From the NCBI RefSeq assembly GCF_033095785.1, contig NZ_CP137134.1, positions 3,410,001 to 3,474,000 on the forward strand: a stretch of DNA of 64,000 nt. Reading direction: 5' to 3'. Below are positions 35,154 to 44,224 of this stretch, in pieces. A program made the translations under genes and the position numbers. The notes below the pieces were generated by a model that worked only from the letters and a program-made list of their open reading frames with translations, was not told the origin of the DNA and did no database searches. The stretch's first letter is position 1, and every line of letters starts with the position of its first letter. The stretch comes from Nitrosospira sp. Is2. GTDB lineage: Bacteria; Pseudomonadota; Gammaproteobacteria; Burkholderiales; Nitrosomonadaceae.

Positions 35154-37262
35154 ATGGCAATGATAGAAGACAACGAAGAGAAACTGCTACGTTGTGTTGC
35201 GCTGCAAACCTCCACCGTTATTCTCCAGGCACGGCAGCGGGCCGAGCACGAACTCAGGCAGGCAAAAAAGGAGCTGGAGGAAAAGGCGAAGCAACTCGAC
35301 CACTCTTTGTCGATCCTGCGCGCAACCATCGAGACCACCACCGATGGCATTCTGGTAACCGACGAGCATGGCATCGTCCTGCGCTTCAATGAACGGTATC
35401 TGCAGCTGTGGCAGATACCACGTGAAGCTGCCAGTTACCGCGAGCACTGGCATCTGCTGAGCTTCTGCTGCAAGCAATTGAAAGATCCGCAGGGTTTTCT
35501 GGGAAGGGCGGCGGAAATTTACACCTCCTGGCCACCGGACACTTACGATGTGCTGGAGTTCATCGACGGGACCGTGCTGGAGCGGTTCTCCAAGATGCAA
35601 TTTATCGAGGAGCAGAATGTCGGGCGTGTCTGGAGTTTCAGGGATATCACGGCCCGCCGGCGCGCGGAAGAAGCTGTACGGGAAAGCGTGGACCGTCTGC
35701 GGTTCATGGCGGACGCGATGCCTCTGAAAATATCCACTACCCGTGCTGACGGCGAGGTGGATTATGTGAATCAGCAATGGGTCGATTACGCCGGCCTCCA
35801 CCCCGAGCAGATGATGGGCTGGGAGTGGACAAAACTCATCCATCCCGAGGACGTGGACGAGAATATCAAGCGCTGGCGTCGTGCCCTGGATACGGGAGAG
35901 CCTTTTCAGATGGAACATCGCTTCCGCAAGGCCGACGGAAAATATCGTTGGCATCTGACCCGGGCCCAGGCCAAGCGCGACGTGCACGGCAACGTATCGA
36001 TGTGGGTCGGCTCCCATACCGATATCGACAGCATAAAGCGCGGGGAAGAAGAAAAGAAGCAACTGCTTGAGAACGAGCGCCTGGCGCGTGCCGAAGCCGA
36101 GCGTGCAAGCCGGGTCAAGGACGAGTTCCTGGCAACGTTGTCGCACGAATTGAGAACGCCGCTGAATGCCATACTCGGGTGGTCCCAGCTTATCCTGCAG
36201 GGAACCATGAGTCCAGACAACATTCAGCGAGGGTTGGAGACCATCGAAAGAAACGCGCGCGCCCAGAATAAGTTGATCGCAGACCTTCTCGAAATGAGCA
36301 GTATCATCTCCGGGAAGGTGAGGCTCGACATGCAGCGGCTCGATCTCGCCGTGGTGGTCGAGGCGGCGGTGGAGTCCATAGCGCCGGCCGCGCAAGCGAA
36401 AGGGATTAACCTTAGAACGAGTATCGGCTCCCCCGGCGTCGGACCGGTTTCGGGCGACAATAATCGCCTGCAGCAGATCATCTGGAACCTTCTGTCCAAT
36501 GCGGTTAAATTCACGCCACGTAACGGCAACGTCGATATCGTCATGGAGCGGGTTGACTCGTATTTGCAGCTTACCGTGAAAGATACCGGGCCGGGGATTC
36601 AACCCGAGTTTCTCCCCTACGTTTTCGATCGTTTCCGGCAGGCGGACTCGTCGCTCACGCGGCAGCATGGCGGCCTGGGCCTTGGGCTCTCCATCGTCAA
36701 GCAGCTCGTAGGGCTGCACGGCGGCACGGTGCGCGCGGAAAGCGCCGGCCAGGGCAAGGGTGCTGCGTTCATCGTATGCCTTCCGCTTGCGCCCGTTATG
36801 GAGGCAAAGGCTCCCCTGCGGCAGGCACGCTTGAGGTCATCGAACCCGCAGAGTGAACAAATTGCGCTTCCGGGGGTCAGAATTCTTGTCATTGACGATG
36901 AAGAAGACTCGCGCGGACTCATCCATGAAGTGCTGACAAGGTATGAAGCCCAGGTGGTGTGCGCGGCGAGCGCGGACGAAGGGTTGGAAATTCTGGAACG
37001 TCAGAAGCCGGATGTAATCATCAGCGATATCGGGATGCCGGAGAAGGATGGATATCAGCTTATTCGCGAAATAAGAAACCTGGGTGCAACTCGGGGCGGG
37101 AATATCCCCGCCATCGCGCTTACCGCCTTTGCGCGCCCGGAAGACAGGATAAAAGCGATGATCGCAGGCTTCCAAACGCATCTTCCAAAGCCCGTGGAAG
37201 CGCACGAGTTGATTGCCACCATCAGGACTTTGACGCGTTGGGTGCACAGACCCGATAAATAA
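35154..37262 (+). CDS. PAS hybrid sensor kinase with receiver, paralogue B
   Basis: 702 residues from the ATG at 35154, chosen because AAAAGGAAC precedes it and its length and N-terminus then match paralogue A; the open frame starts earlier at 34782. Order: coiled coil, two PAS domains (VNQQWVDYAGL, GWEWTKLIHPEDVDE), HisKA with H331 in ATLSHELRTPLNAILGW, ATPase boxes NLLSNAVKFT, DTGPGI and GGLGLGLSIV, and a receiver with D625 in IISDIGMPEKDGY. Unlike paralogue A, it has a copy of the shared stress motif upstream, hinting that the two copies have split in regulation. Confidence 0.9.
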   Translation: MAMIEDNEEKLLRCVALQTSTVILQARQRAEHELRQAKKELEEKAKQLDHSLSILRATIETTTDGILVTDEHGIVLRFNERYLQLWQIPREAASYREHWHLLSFCCKQLKDPQGFLGRAAEIYTSWPPDTYDVLEFIDGTVLERFSKMQFIEEQNVGRVWSFRDITARRRAEEAVRESVDRLRFMADAMPLKISTTRADGEVDYVNQQWVDYAGLHPEQMMGWEWTKLIHPEDVDENIKRWRRALDTGEPFQMEHRFRKADGKYRWHLTRAQAKRDVHGNVSMWVGSHTDIDSIKRGEEEKKQLLENERLARAEAERASRVKDEFLATLSHELRTPLNAILGWSQLILQGTMSPDNIQRGLETIERNARAQNKLIADLLEMSSIISGKVRLDMQRLDLAVVVEAAVESIAPAAQAKGINLRTSIGSPGVGPVSGDNNRLQQIIWNLLSNAVKFTPRNGNVDIVMERVDSYLQLTVKDTGPGIQPEFLPYVFDRFRQADSSLTRQHGGLGLGLSIVKQLVGLHGGTVRAESAGQGKGAAFIVCLPLAPVMEAKAPLRQARLRSSNPQSEQIALPGVRILVIDDEEDSRGLIHEVLTRYEAQVVCAASADEGLEILERQKPDVIISDIGMPEKDGYQLIREIRNLGATRGGNIPAIALTAFARPEDRIKAMIAGFQTHLPKPVEAHELIATIRTLTRWVHRPDK

Positions 37263-37660
37263 GCGCAATCCGTATGAAAGCCAGTTGAATATTCGGAGTC
37301 GGGTGTCGTAAATCACTTTGACTGGGCCGCGCCGCGTGATACCGGCTGCGTAAACTGTATCGTGCACGCCAGGATCGTTTGACGACCTGTTACCCATGAG
37401 GTTGAGAAGCTCGCTCGAGAAAGTTGCAGCTTCGTGTGAAAGGCTCGAAAGGCTGGATACGCACCTCTCCGCCCAGCACCTCAGCAACCCCGGAGGTTCA
37501 ATAGGTACTTCGAGTCCCTTCCCAGGGCGCCAGTGTACCCGTGCCTTCAATGGGGTCTTGCATACCCGCGCGGAGTGCATATATATTATATCGGTATAAT
37601 TTTATTCCAAAAATTGATGTAATCCCCGCGCAACTTTTTTTGAAAGCAGGAATGGCACCA
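37263..37660. other. Intergenic region upstream of the MetE-like gene
   Basis: Nearly 400 bases with an AT-rich stretch at 37580-37620 (TATATATTATATCGGTATAAT) that may hold the promoter. I looked for SAM, SAH and cobalamin riboswitch signatures and did not find any. Confidence 0.45.
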
Positions 37661-38746
37661 ATGACAATACCAACGGAACCTATCGGCAGTATCCCCCGCC
37701 CGCCCGAGCTGCTCGAGGCCCTGGCGAATAACGATCCCCTCGACCCCAGGATCGATCACTTGTACGAAAATGCAATCCGCGACACGATCGCCGAGTTTGA
37801 AGCGACCGGTTCGCCTGTTATAACCGATGGCGAACAGAAGAAGTACCATAACTTCTGGACCTACAGCGTGCATGGCCTCACCAATACCACGCCTGACGGG
37901 TTCACGATTCCCTTTCAGGCGGGCCATTGCCGGCGCATGCCGAAGCTCGTATCCGGTCCGTTTCGTTATCGGGTCTATGCGGATCAATATCTGGATGTGG
38001 CGATGCGCTACGCGCGCGTACCGGTCAAGCAGGCCGTTATCTCCCCTTCCGCCTTAAGCCTCATGTACCCCGCCGATGACATACCCGGCTACTCGCGGGC
38101 GGAATTCATCGACGATCTGCTAAATGAACATGAAACCGAGGTTCGCCGCTGTCTCAACCGGGGCGCGCATAAAGTCCAGATTGACTTTACAGAAGGCAGG
38201 CTCGCGATAAAACTCGACCCGACGGGCAAGCTCCTGAACAGCTTTATCGATCTGAACAACTTGGCGCTCTCGCGTTTCAACCCGGAAGAATTGATGCGAA
38301 TCGGGGTGCATACCTGCCCGGGTGGCGACTGGGATTCCACCCATAGCGCCGAGGTGGATTATGCCGAGCTATTGCCGAGCCTGTTCCAGTTGAAAGCGAG
38401 GAATTTTTATATTGCGCTCGCTACCGAGCAGGACCGCGTGCGCGTTCTGAAAATCATCCGCGCCCATATGAAGCCCGAGCAGCGGATTTTCATCGGCGTC
38501 ACCGCCCCGATAGAGGCGCGCATGGAGACGCCGGAAGAAATCCGGGACCGGGTTCTGGAAGCGGCGGAATACATCTCCGTCGATCAATTGGGCACCACCG
38601 ACGATTGCGGCTTCTCGCCTTTTTGCGATGACACGTCCACCAGCCGCGATACCGCGTTCAGGAAGATACAGGCACGCGTGCTGGGAACGGCTCTCGCATG
38701 GAAGGTGATCTCTGGTCAATCGGTGATGGAGACGTCCATAACCTGA
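37661..38746 (+). CDS. MetE C-terminal-like methyltransferase
   Basis: 361 residues from the ATG at 37661, which has GCAGGA nine bases upstream; another ATG at 37652 abuts that RBS. The fold is that of the cobalamin-independent methionine synthase catalytic half: EPIGSIPRP, SPVITDGEQ, IDFTEGRLA, HTCPGGDW and a late DQLGTTDDCGFSPF with the catalytic Cys. It lacks the N-terminal half of true MetE, so it is one of the short MetE-like enzymes whose methyl donor is often unknown. It converges with metY, in keeping with a role in methionine metabolism. Confidence 0.82.
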   Translation: MTIPTEPIGSIPRPPELLEALANNDPLDPRIDHLYENAIRDTIAEFEATGSPVITDGEQKKYHNFWTYSVHGLTNTTPDGFTIPFQAGHCRRMPKLVSGPFRYRVYADQYLDVAMRYARVPVKQAVISPSALSLMYPADDIPGYSRAEFIDDLLNEHETEVRRCLNRGAHKVQIDFTEGRLAIKLDPTGKLLNSFIDLNNLALSRFNPEELMRIGVHTCPGGDWDSTHSAEVDYAELLPSLFQLKARNFYIALATEQDRVRVLKIIRAHMKPEQRIFIGVTAPIEARMETPEEIRDRVLEAAEYISVDQLGTTDDCGFSPFCDDTSTSRDTAFRKIQARVLGTALAWKVISGQSVMETSIT

Positions 38747-38903
38747 CGGTGAAATACCGCTGGGGGTGTTGGAATGATTGTGCGGGGCAATAACGCCGTG
38801 CTCAAAAAGTGAAGCGACGAGAACGGACGAGAACGGACGTGTGCCCCGCCAGGGGGTGCCGGGCGGAGGCGCTGGCGCTGCGCCCCCCGCGCCGGGCCGC
38901 TCG

Positions 38904-40181
38904 CTAAAGAACAACTTCCTCGAGTGCCTGGGCGATATCTTCGATGATATCGTCGATATGTTCTATCCCGACAGATATCCTGACCATGCCCTCGGTCACC
39001 CCCGAAGCTTTCAGTTCCTCGGCATTGAGTTGCCGATGGGTGGTGGAGGCCGGGTGGCATGCGAGGGACTTGGCATCGCCGATATTCACCAGGCGCAGAA
39101 CCATCTTCAGCGCGTCGATGAACTGGCTCCCGGACGCCGCTCCGCCTTTGATACTGAAGCTCAGTATGCCCGAGGCTTTGCCCCTGCTGATGCGGTTGCA
39201 TAGATCATTATATCGGCTGCCGGCCAGCCCCGCATAATTCACCCACTCCACCTTTGGATGGCTTTCGAGGTACTGCGCCACTTTCAGCGCATTTTCACAG
39301 TGCCTTTCGATTCTCAACCCGAGCGTTTCAAGTCCCTGCAGCAATAGAAACGCGCTGTGCGGCGACAGCGCCGCGCCGGTATTGCGCAGCGGCACCACCC
39401 GGCAACGGCCGATGAACGCGGCGGGACCGAACGCCTCCGTATAGACGACGCCATGGTAGGAGGGATCAGGTTCATTCATCAGTGGAAAGCGTGCATTGTG
39501 TTTCATCCAGTCGAACTTCCCTGAATCGACGATGATCCCGCCTATCGTCGTGCCATGGCCGCCGATATATTTGGTCAGTGAATGCACGACGATGTCGGCA
39601 CCCAGTTGGAACGGCTGGCACAGATAAGGCGTGGAAACGGTGCTGTCGACAATCAGGGGCACGCCATGACCATGGGCGATCTCGGCCAGCTTCCCGATAT
39701 CGGCGATATTTCCGGAGGGATTGCCGATCGACTCGCAAAAGATCGCTCTGGTATTGCTGTCGATCTGCCGTTCAATATCCTCGTAGTCATCGTTCGCCAC
39801 CATGCGCACATCGATCCCCTGCCGCGGTAACGTATGCGCGAAAAGATTATAGGTGCCGCCATATAGCTGGCTGGTGCTCACAATATTCTCACCGGCGCTG
39901 GTAATGCATTGAATGGCATAGGTGATGGCGGCCATGCCCGAGGCAACAGCGACTGCGCCAACGCCGCCCTCCATTTCCGCGATGCGCTGTTCCAGCACCG
40001 CCGTGGTGGGATTCATTATCCGCGTGTAGATATTTCCCGCGACCTTCAGATCGAATAAATCTGCGCCGTGCTGGGTGTTATCGAACGTATAGGAAGTGGT
40101 CTGATAAATGGGAACTGCGGCGGCTTTCGTCGTGGGGTCAGATTGGTAGCCGTGATGCAGGGCCAGCGATTCCAGTTTCAT
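38904..40181 (-). CDS. metY: O-acetylhomoserine sulfhydrylase
   Basis: 425 residues, the usual size. PLP-dependent Cys/Met metabolism family motifs: YTRIMNPTT near residues 52-60, SQLYGGTYNLF near 104-114, and the PLP lysine K204 in SLTKYIGGHG. It joins O-acetylhomoserine and sulfide (or methanethiol) to make homocysteine (or methionine). The length and the SLTKYIGGHG...GG segment favour MetY over the shorter MetB/MetC enzymes. An AGGAGGA precedes the ATG. It is convergent with the MetE-like gene. Confidence 0.9.
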   Translation of the reverse strand: MKLESLALHHGYQSDPTTKAAAVPIYQTTSYTFDNTQHGADLFDLKVAGNIYTRIMNPTTAVLEQRIAEMEGGVGAVAVASGMAAITYAIQCITSAGENIVSTSQLYGGTYNLFAHTLPRQGIDVRMVANDDYEDIERQIDSNTRAIFCESIGNPSGNIADIGKLAEIAHGHGVPLIVDSTVSTPYLCQPFQLGADIVVHSLTKYIGGHGTTIGGIIVDSGKFDWMKHNARFPLMNEPDPSYHGVVYTEAFGPAAFIGRCRVVPLRNTGAALSPHSAFLLLQGLETLGLRIERHCENALKVAQYLESHPKVEWVNYAGLAGSRYNDLCNRISRGKASGILSFSIKGGAASGSQFIDALKMVLRLVNIGDAKSLACHPASTTHRQLNAEELKASGVTEGMVRISVGIEHIDDIIEDIAQALEEVVL

Positions 40182-40424
40182 TGTGTCCTCCTGTCCTCTG
40201 TTATTCAGGTCCTCTCACATCCTGTAGGAGCGCGTTGCCAACTGATAATGTACGCATCGCACCCACGAAAGTCGAGCCCCCGGTTAAATAGGAGACGCAT
40301 CGATGCGGTTGCTTATTCTGTTGGAAGCATGTCGGTCCTGCCGGCCATCGGGTCGGACAGATTGCCCCGCAGCACGTGTTCCGAGATTTCCTGGCTGTGA
40401 CTCTTGATTGTGCTAAACCGTCCC

Positions 40425-41519
40425 TCACACTGGCGTGAGAAAAGACATGCCGGTGGCGCCAACGGCTCGCCCGTGCTCCAGGCGTTGCGCAAACCTGTTG
40501 CCTTTCGTTTCGCAATCATCGCCCAGAATTCTGGCTACCCTGCCGCTATGAAAGCTCGATAGCTGCTTGAGAAACGGAATCGCGAATATCGCCTCGTTGC
40601 CCCGCTGTTCCCCGGATACCCGGCCGTATAACTCGTTATGCAGGGCCGGCAACGCGTGCCACGGCGCGGTGGGCCGCGCATGATGCGCATTGTGGTAGCC
40701 GAAATTGAGCGTCACGAGATTCAGCCACGGGCGCGCAACGGAAACCGGGTTACTGAATGTATGCGCATGCTCATACGCCCGATCGCCTCTACGGCCCGGT
40801 GCTCCGAACTCCTCGGGCCCCTCCAGCCCCTCATGCGCCGCGCGCCCCTTGCGCGAGGGCAAGACGATTTCGTAGTTGTGCTGCAGCGCATCCATGAAGC
40901 GCAAGATCGTCAGGAACAGGACATAGGCAAAGAGGTAACACGCATAGGCTGCAGCCGAATACAGGAACAGCACGGCCAGCAGGCTGAAGCGCACGGCGAT
41001 TACCATTGCGGTCCGCAGCCTCTGATTTTTCTTTTCCTCAACGATAAACGGCGCGATCACGAGCGCCCCATGCATGATGATTTCCACCGCCGGCACATAA
41101 AGCCACTCCAGTGCTTTTACAATCCTGAGCTGGACTGGATGGCGCACGAGGTATGGTCGGTAGTCGAAGCCAATAATGTCGGCATGATCGACGTGGTGTC
41201 GCATATGCTGTGCGCGCAGGTCCGCATACGTTCCATAACACCCACCTGTGAGCCAGTTTAACTGGCTTCCCATAAGGGCATTATGATGCGGCGACTTGAA
41301 CAGGGCGTTGTGGGCGCAGTCGTGGATGAGGTACGCGGCGATGACCATGCCGTGCGTCAGCCCGATAGTACCGATTCCCATCAGGACGGGATTCAGCGAC
41401 AGGACGAGCGCAGCTCCGCCGAAATAGGCCAGGTGGCAGTAAAGCAGCGCCGAGATGCTCGGGATCAGGCTGCCTTTGTAACGAAAACAGGTTTCTTCAA
41501 TTCTTCTGAACATCATCAT
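40425..41519 (-). CDS. Membrane fatty-acid desaturase
   Basis: 364 residues with the three His boxes of the membrane di-iron family: HDCAH (66-70), HMRHHVDH (105-112) and HNAHH (276-280). Membrane helices lie at about 22-60, 140-160 and 175-205. It probably inserts a double bond into an acyl chain or modifies a related lipid; regiospecificity is not predictable. The last 40 residues are polar. It is divergent from the winged-helix gene at 41783, and paired TACATGTA sites lie between them. Confidence 0.85.
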   Translation of the reverse strand: MMMFRRIEETCFRYKGSLIPSISALLYCHLAYFGGAALVLSLNPVLMGIGTIGLTHGMVIAAYLIHDCAHNALFKSPHHNALMGSQLNWLTGGCYGTYADLRAQHMRHHVDHADIIGFDYRPYLVRHPVQLRIVKALEWLYVPAVEIIMHGALVIAPFIVEEKKNQRLRTAMVIAVRFSLLAVLFLYSAAAYACYLFAYVLFLTILRFMDALQHNYEIVLPSRKGRAAHEGLEGPEEFGAPGRRGDRAYEHAHTFSNPVSVARPWLNLVTLNFGYHNAHHARPTAPWHALPALHNELYGRVSGEQRGNEAIFAIPFLKQLSSFHSGRVARILGDDCETKGNRFAQRLEHGRAVGATGMSFLTPV

Positions 41520-41665
41520 TATGTGCTTTTCCTTCTGTCATAGTCACAGCAGCAGCGAACACTGCAAACGACTCGTGACGGGGACCGTTGGCATTGAATC
41601 CGTCAGGGTCAATATCCGGTTGTTGCTTCGTTGCCCTTTCATCAACCCGCACCACCGATAATTGA

Positions 41666-41685
41666 TACATGTAATAATACATGTA
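41666..41685. promoter_or_regulatory. Paired TACATGTA operator-like sites
   Basis: Two identical 8-bp palindromes TACATGTA (41666-41673 and 41678-41685), 12 bases apart centre to centre, lie between the divergent desaturase and winged-helix genes. Spacing near one helical turn suits a dimeric regulator, perhaps the winged-helix protein itself. Confidence 0.5.
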
Positions 41686-41782
41686 ATTTTATGAATAATA
41701 AAGACGTATAATTTCCCTCAGCCGTTTGGACCAGTTGCAATGGCCCATGCGCGCACCTCATATCCGGGGAACCAGGACCATA

Positions 41783-42271
41783 ATGAATACACCTTGCCGC
41801 TACTCCGACACGAGGCGTCGCGAGTTCATCGACCTGCTCAACGATACCGACCAGTACTGGGTAGAGGTGATGGGCGACAGACTCTTCCACGACCTGAATT
41901 ATTACGATCTGTTCACCAGGATGTGGCTGAGATCGAATAAAGCCCGCGATGGCCGAAATGGCCTGAATAGCCGCAATGGTTCGGGTGGCCTCATGGAAAC
42001 TTTTCGCAAATCCGAGCTGTATCAGCTCATGCCGAATGTCAGCCAGCGAACGGCAATCAAATACATTCAGATCGCGATCGATAACGGCCTGCTCGTAGAG
42101 CAGGCCGATCCCGGCGATCTCCGTTCCAGGCGAATTACGATGTCGGCCGATCTCAAGCGCAAAATCGAGTTATTCCTCGATTACTCCATTTCGGTATTCG
42201 AGGCATTTCCCCGCGGCGACGTCGCGATGGGAGATCGGAGCGCTTACGGGGGAGCCGAACATGACGCCTGA
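41783..42271 (+). CDS. Winged-helix DNA-binding protein (MarR-like)
   Basis: 162 residues from ATG at 41783, with AGGACC just upstream; the open frame also extends to 41726. The C-terminal half carries a helix-turn-helix and wing: SELYQLMPNVSQRTAIKYIQ, AIDNGLLVEQADPGD and SRRITMSADLKRKIELFLD. The N-terminal half is helical, with an Asn/Gly/Arg-rich linker (DGRNGLNSRNGSGG). Its stop overlaps the start of the next gene by 11 bases, so the two are translationally coupled. It probably regulates its own operon or the divergent desaturase. Confidence 0.75.
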   Translation: MNTPCRYSDTRRREFIDLLNDTDQYWVEVMGDRLFHDLNYYDLFTRMWLRSNKARDGRNGLNSRNGSGGLMETFRKSELYQLMPNVSQRTAIKYIQIAIDNGLLVEQADPGDLRSRRITMSADLKRKIELFLDYSISVFEAFPRGDVAMGDRSAYGGAEHDA

Positions 42272-43754
42272 CGACCTTGAAAAGCTTCACGACCAGCAGC
42301 AACGCCAGGCCGCGCAGGCAGCATCTAGCCAGAAACTTCCCCAGCACTTGGACATCTCAGACTTTGCCGACCTGTCCAGGCAGACCATGGCGGCGGTAAT
42401 GCAGGGCTTCGGCACTGTGGCGAACGAAGCGGGAAGCTGGATCGACTCGCTGCCGCTGCCGTTGCAACTGATGACGCAGCCCAAGCTGACAGTCGACCTG
42501 ACGCTTGCAACGCTGGCCTCGGATACGCCCTTTGGCTTGAGCATGGCTTCGCTCTGCAAGCTCGCGGGAAGTGGTTTCATTTACCTGAACCTGAGGGATT
42601 ACGATTCCGATCTGCGAAATGGGCTGAAAGGGCATGTCGCGCAGCAGGCGAAACTTGAGAAGGTTCTTGACTCGGGCAGCGTGTACATTGGCAGCGCCGT
42701 TCGCAAGGGCATATTCGACGCGGCCATTTCCAAACACCTCGAGAGAAGCCGGTGGTACATCCGCAGCAGCGGTAGCGGTAACAGCAGCGGTAGCGCGGCG
42801 CCCCGTTACGAAGCCTACCGCGAAGAGGCGGCGCAGGTATTACGCGATGTCGGCAACGAATATGCCAAATCGGCGGACAACGATCCGCGCGTGCAAAACG
42901 CATATTTTCGCGGCAGGCGCACCACCGTCGAAGCCGTTTCCTGGCAATATGCCTACCTACGCGCGGTTGAAGGGTATCTCCCGTATGAAATCAACCGGCA
43001 GCTCATGGAGGCGATCAATTCCGCCCCCCGCTCGGTGGAAGACCTGACGAAGTTCATGCGCCTCGCGCGGATTTTCCACCTCAACTTCACCGCGCCAATT
43101 ACGGCTTCGTTTGGAACCACCTACAACATCACGCCTGACGAGTACAAGGAGCTGATAAGGCTGCGTACCACTCCTCAAGACCCGGTTCATCGCGACCCCG
43201 AATATGACGAAATAATCGACCAGTTCCTGTATTGCCTTTTCGACCGGAAGTCGCCCCTTAACGCGCGCAGCGTGGCCAGCCTAAAACTTCAGCTCAGCGC
43301 CGATCCGGGAGAAATCGTGTTCACCGACGCCATGATCGATTCGCTGATTGATGTTCTTCAGCGCAATCGCCTCAAGCTCAGGTCAGCGGCGAAAATCCTC
43401 CAGCAGTTGGGTGCCGCCTCTTATGTTGATGGCAAGCAGGCGGAACTGGAGGACCTGATCAGGCAATACAATGCGATCGAATCGGAATCGCTCGAGCTCA
43501 TCGCCGGGGAAAAAAAACTGGCGAAGATGTTTACCGCCGGGACCTCGGCATTGGCGGCCTTGCCCGGTCCGCTTGCCTATTTTGGATTAGGCGTGACCAT
43601 GCCTTGGCTCGCGGCCGCGGCGGCTTTTGGGCCGGTGACCGCGCTGCTGGCCAATCAGTTCACCCCGGCCATCGCTGAGTCCGTGATCGAAAAAGTCAAA
43701 TTGCCGCAGAAACTCGACAAGATGCTCTACCGGGTGCACAAGATCATCCGCTAG
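42261..43754 (+). CDS. Large protein of unknown function coupled to a winged-helix gene
   Basis: 497 residues with no family I recognise. An N-terminal Gln/Ala-rich region (1-30) is followed by mainly helical sequence, a Ser/Gly linker near residues 168-182 (RSSGSGNSSGSAAPR), a central part with a Tyr/Arg-rich stretch (FRGRRTTVEAVSWQYAYLRA), a coiled region near 390-420 and a hydrophobic Ala/Gly/Pro segment near 430-465 (LAALPGPLAYFGLGV) that may enter a membrane. The first ATG lies inside the preceding gene. Its only contextual clues are the coupled regulator and the divergent desaturase, which hint at a membrane-lipid process. Confidence 0.8.
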   Translation: MTPDDLEKLHDQQQRQAAQAASSQKLPQHLDISDFADLSRQTMAAVMQGFGTVANEAGSWIDSLPLPLQLMTQPKLTVDLTLATLASDTPFGLSMASLCKLAGSGFIYLNLRDYDSDLRNGLKGHVAQQAKLEKVLDSGSVYIGSAVRKGIFDAAISKHLERSRWYIRSSGSGNSSGSAAPRYEAYREEAAQVLRDVGNEYAKSADNDPRVQNAYFRGRRTTVEAVSWQYAYLRAVEGYLPYEINRQLMEAINSAPRSVEDLTKFMRLARIFHLNFTAPITASFGTTYNITPDEYKELIRLRTTPQDPVHRDPEYDEIIDQFLYCLFDRKSPLNARSVASLKLQLSADPGEIVFTDAMIDSLIDVLQRNRLKLRSAAKILQQLGAASYVDGKQAELEDLIRQYNAIESESLELIAGEKKLAKMFTAGTSALAALPGPLAYFGLGVTMPWLAAAAAFGPVTALLANQFTPAIAESVIEKVKLPQKLDKMLYRVHKIIR

Positions 43755-44224
43755 CCTCGTCTGGTTGCGTAACCATCGCATCTTAGGGCTTGTTGGACCC
43801 AACGCGCGATGCTTGGACCGGGGGGCTCGCGGCCTGCCGAACTTGAAAATACGCAATAATTTCCGATATTAAATCTCATCCTTGCGACAGTTGTAATCTC
43901 GGCGCGGGATTCGAATCGACCTAGAGGTCTTAATGGAAAAGTATTTCCGCACATGCCAAAACCGTACCCCCGCATCTGACCCATCTCATCTGCAGCGTGG
44001 AGACGAGCATTCCGAAAGAGGTGCTGAATCTGAACGGCACGGACACCATATGAATGACCTTTGTGCCGTAGCGCACAGAAAAAAACAGGCTTCTGTTCAA
44101 CGATAGCGGTTGCCCCATCCCCCTGCTCTTTGCCGTCGCCTCGTCTAATCGCGCGGGCAACCGGACCTGGGCCTGTGGGGATGGTGGACGATATCAACAA
44201 CTTTAGATAAAAAGAGGATATATC
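43755..44224. other. Intergenic region, possibly decayed coding sequence
   Basis: 470 bases. Short plus-strand pieces in shifting frames look protein-like (SVETSIPKEVLNLNGTDT, then GCPIPLLFAVASSNRAG), suggesting a gene remnant, but I cannot name the family. The leader of the next gene includes AAAAAGAGG. Confidence 0.35.

Noticed and set aside
35187..36719. 510-codon leftward frame antisense to hybrid kinase B
   Set aside because: A similar antisense frame in paralogue A is an echo of the conserved sense codons.
37263..37660. SAM, SAH or cobalamin riboswitch before the MetE-like gene
   Set aside because: Conserved core sequences of these classes were not found on the sense strand.
43895..43925. 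tRNA-like T-loop GATTCGAATC
   Set aside because: No acceptor stem, anticodon or D-arm can be folded around it.
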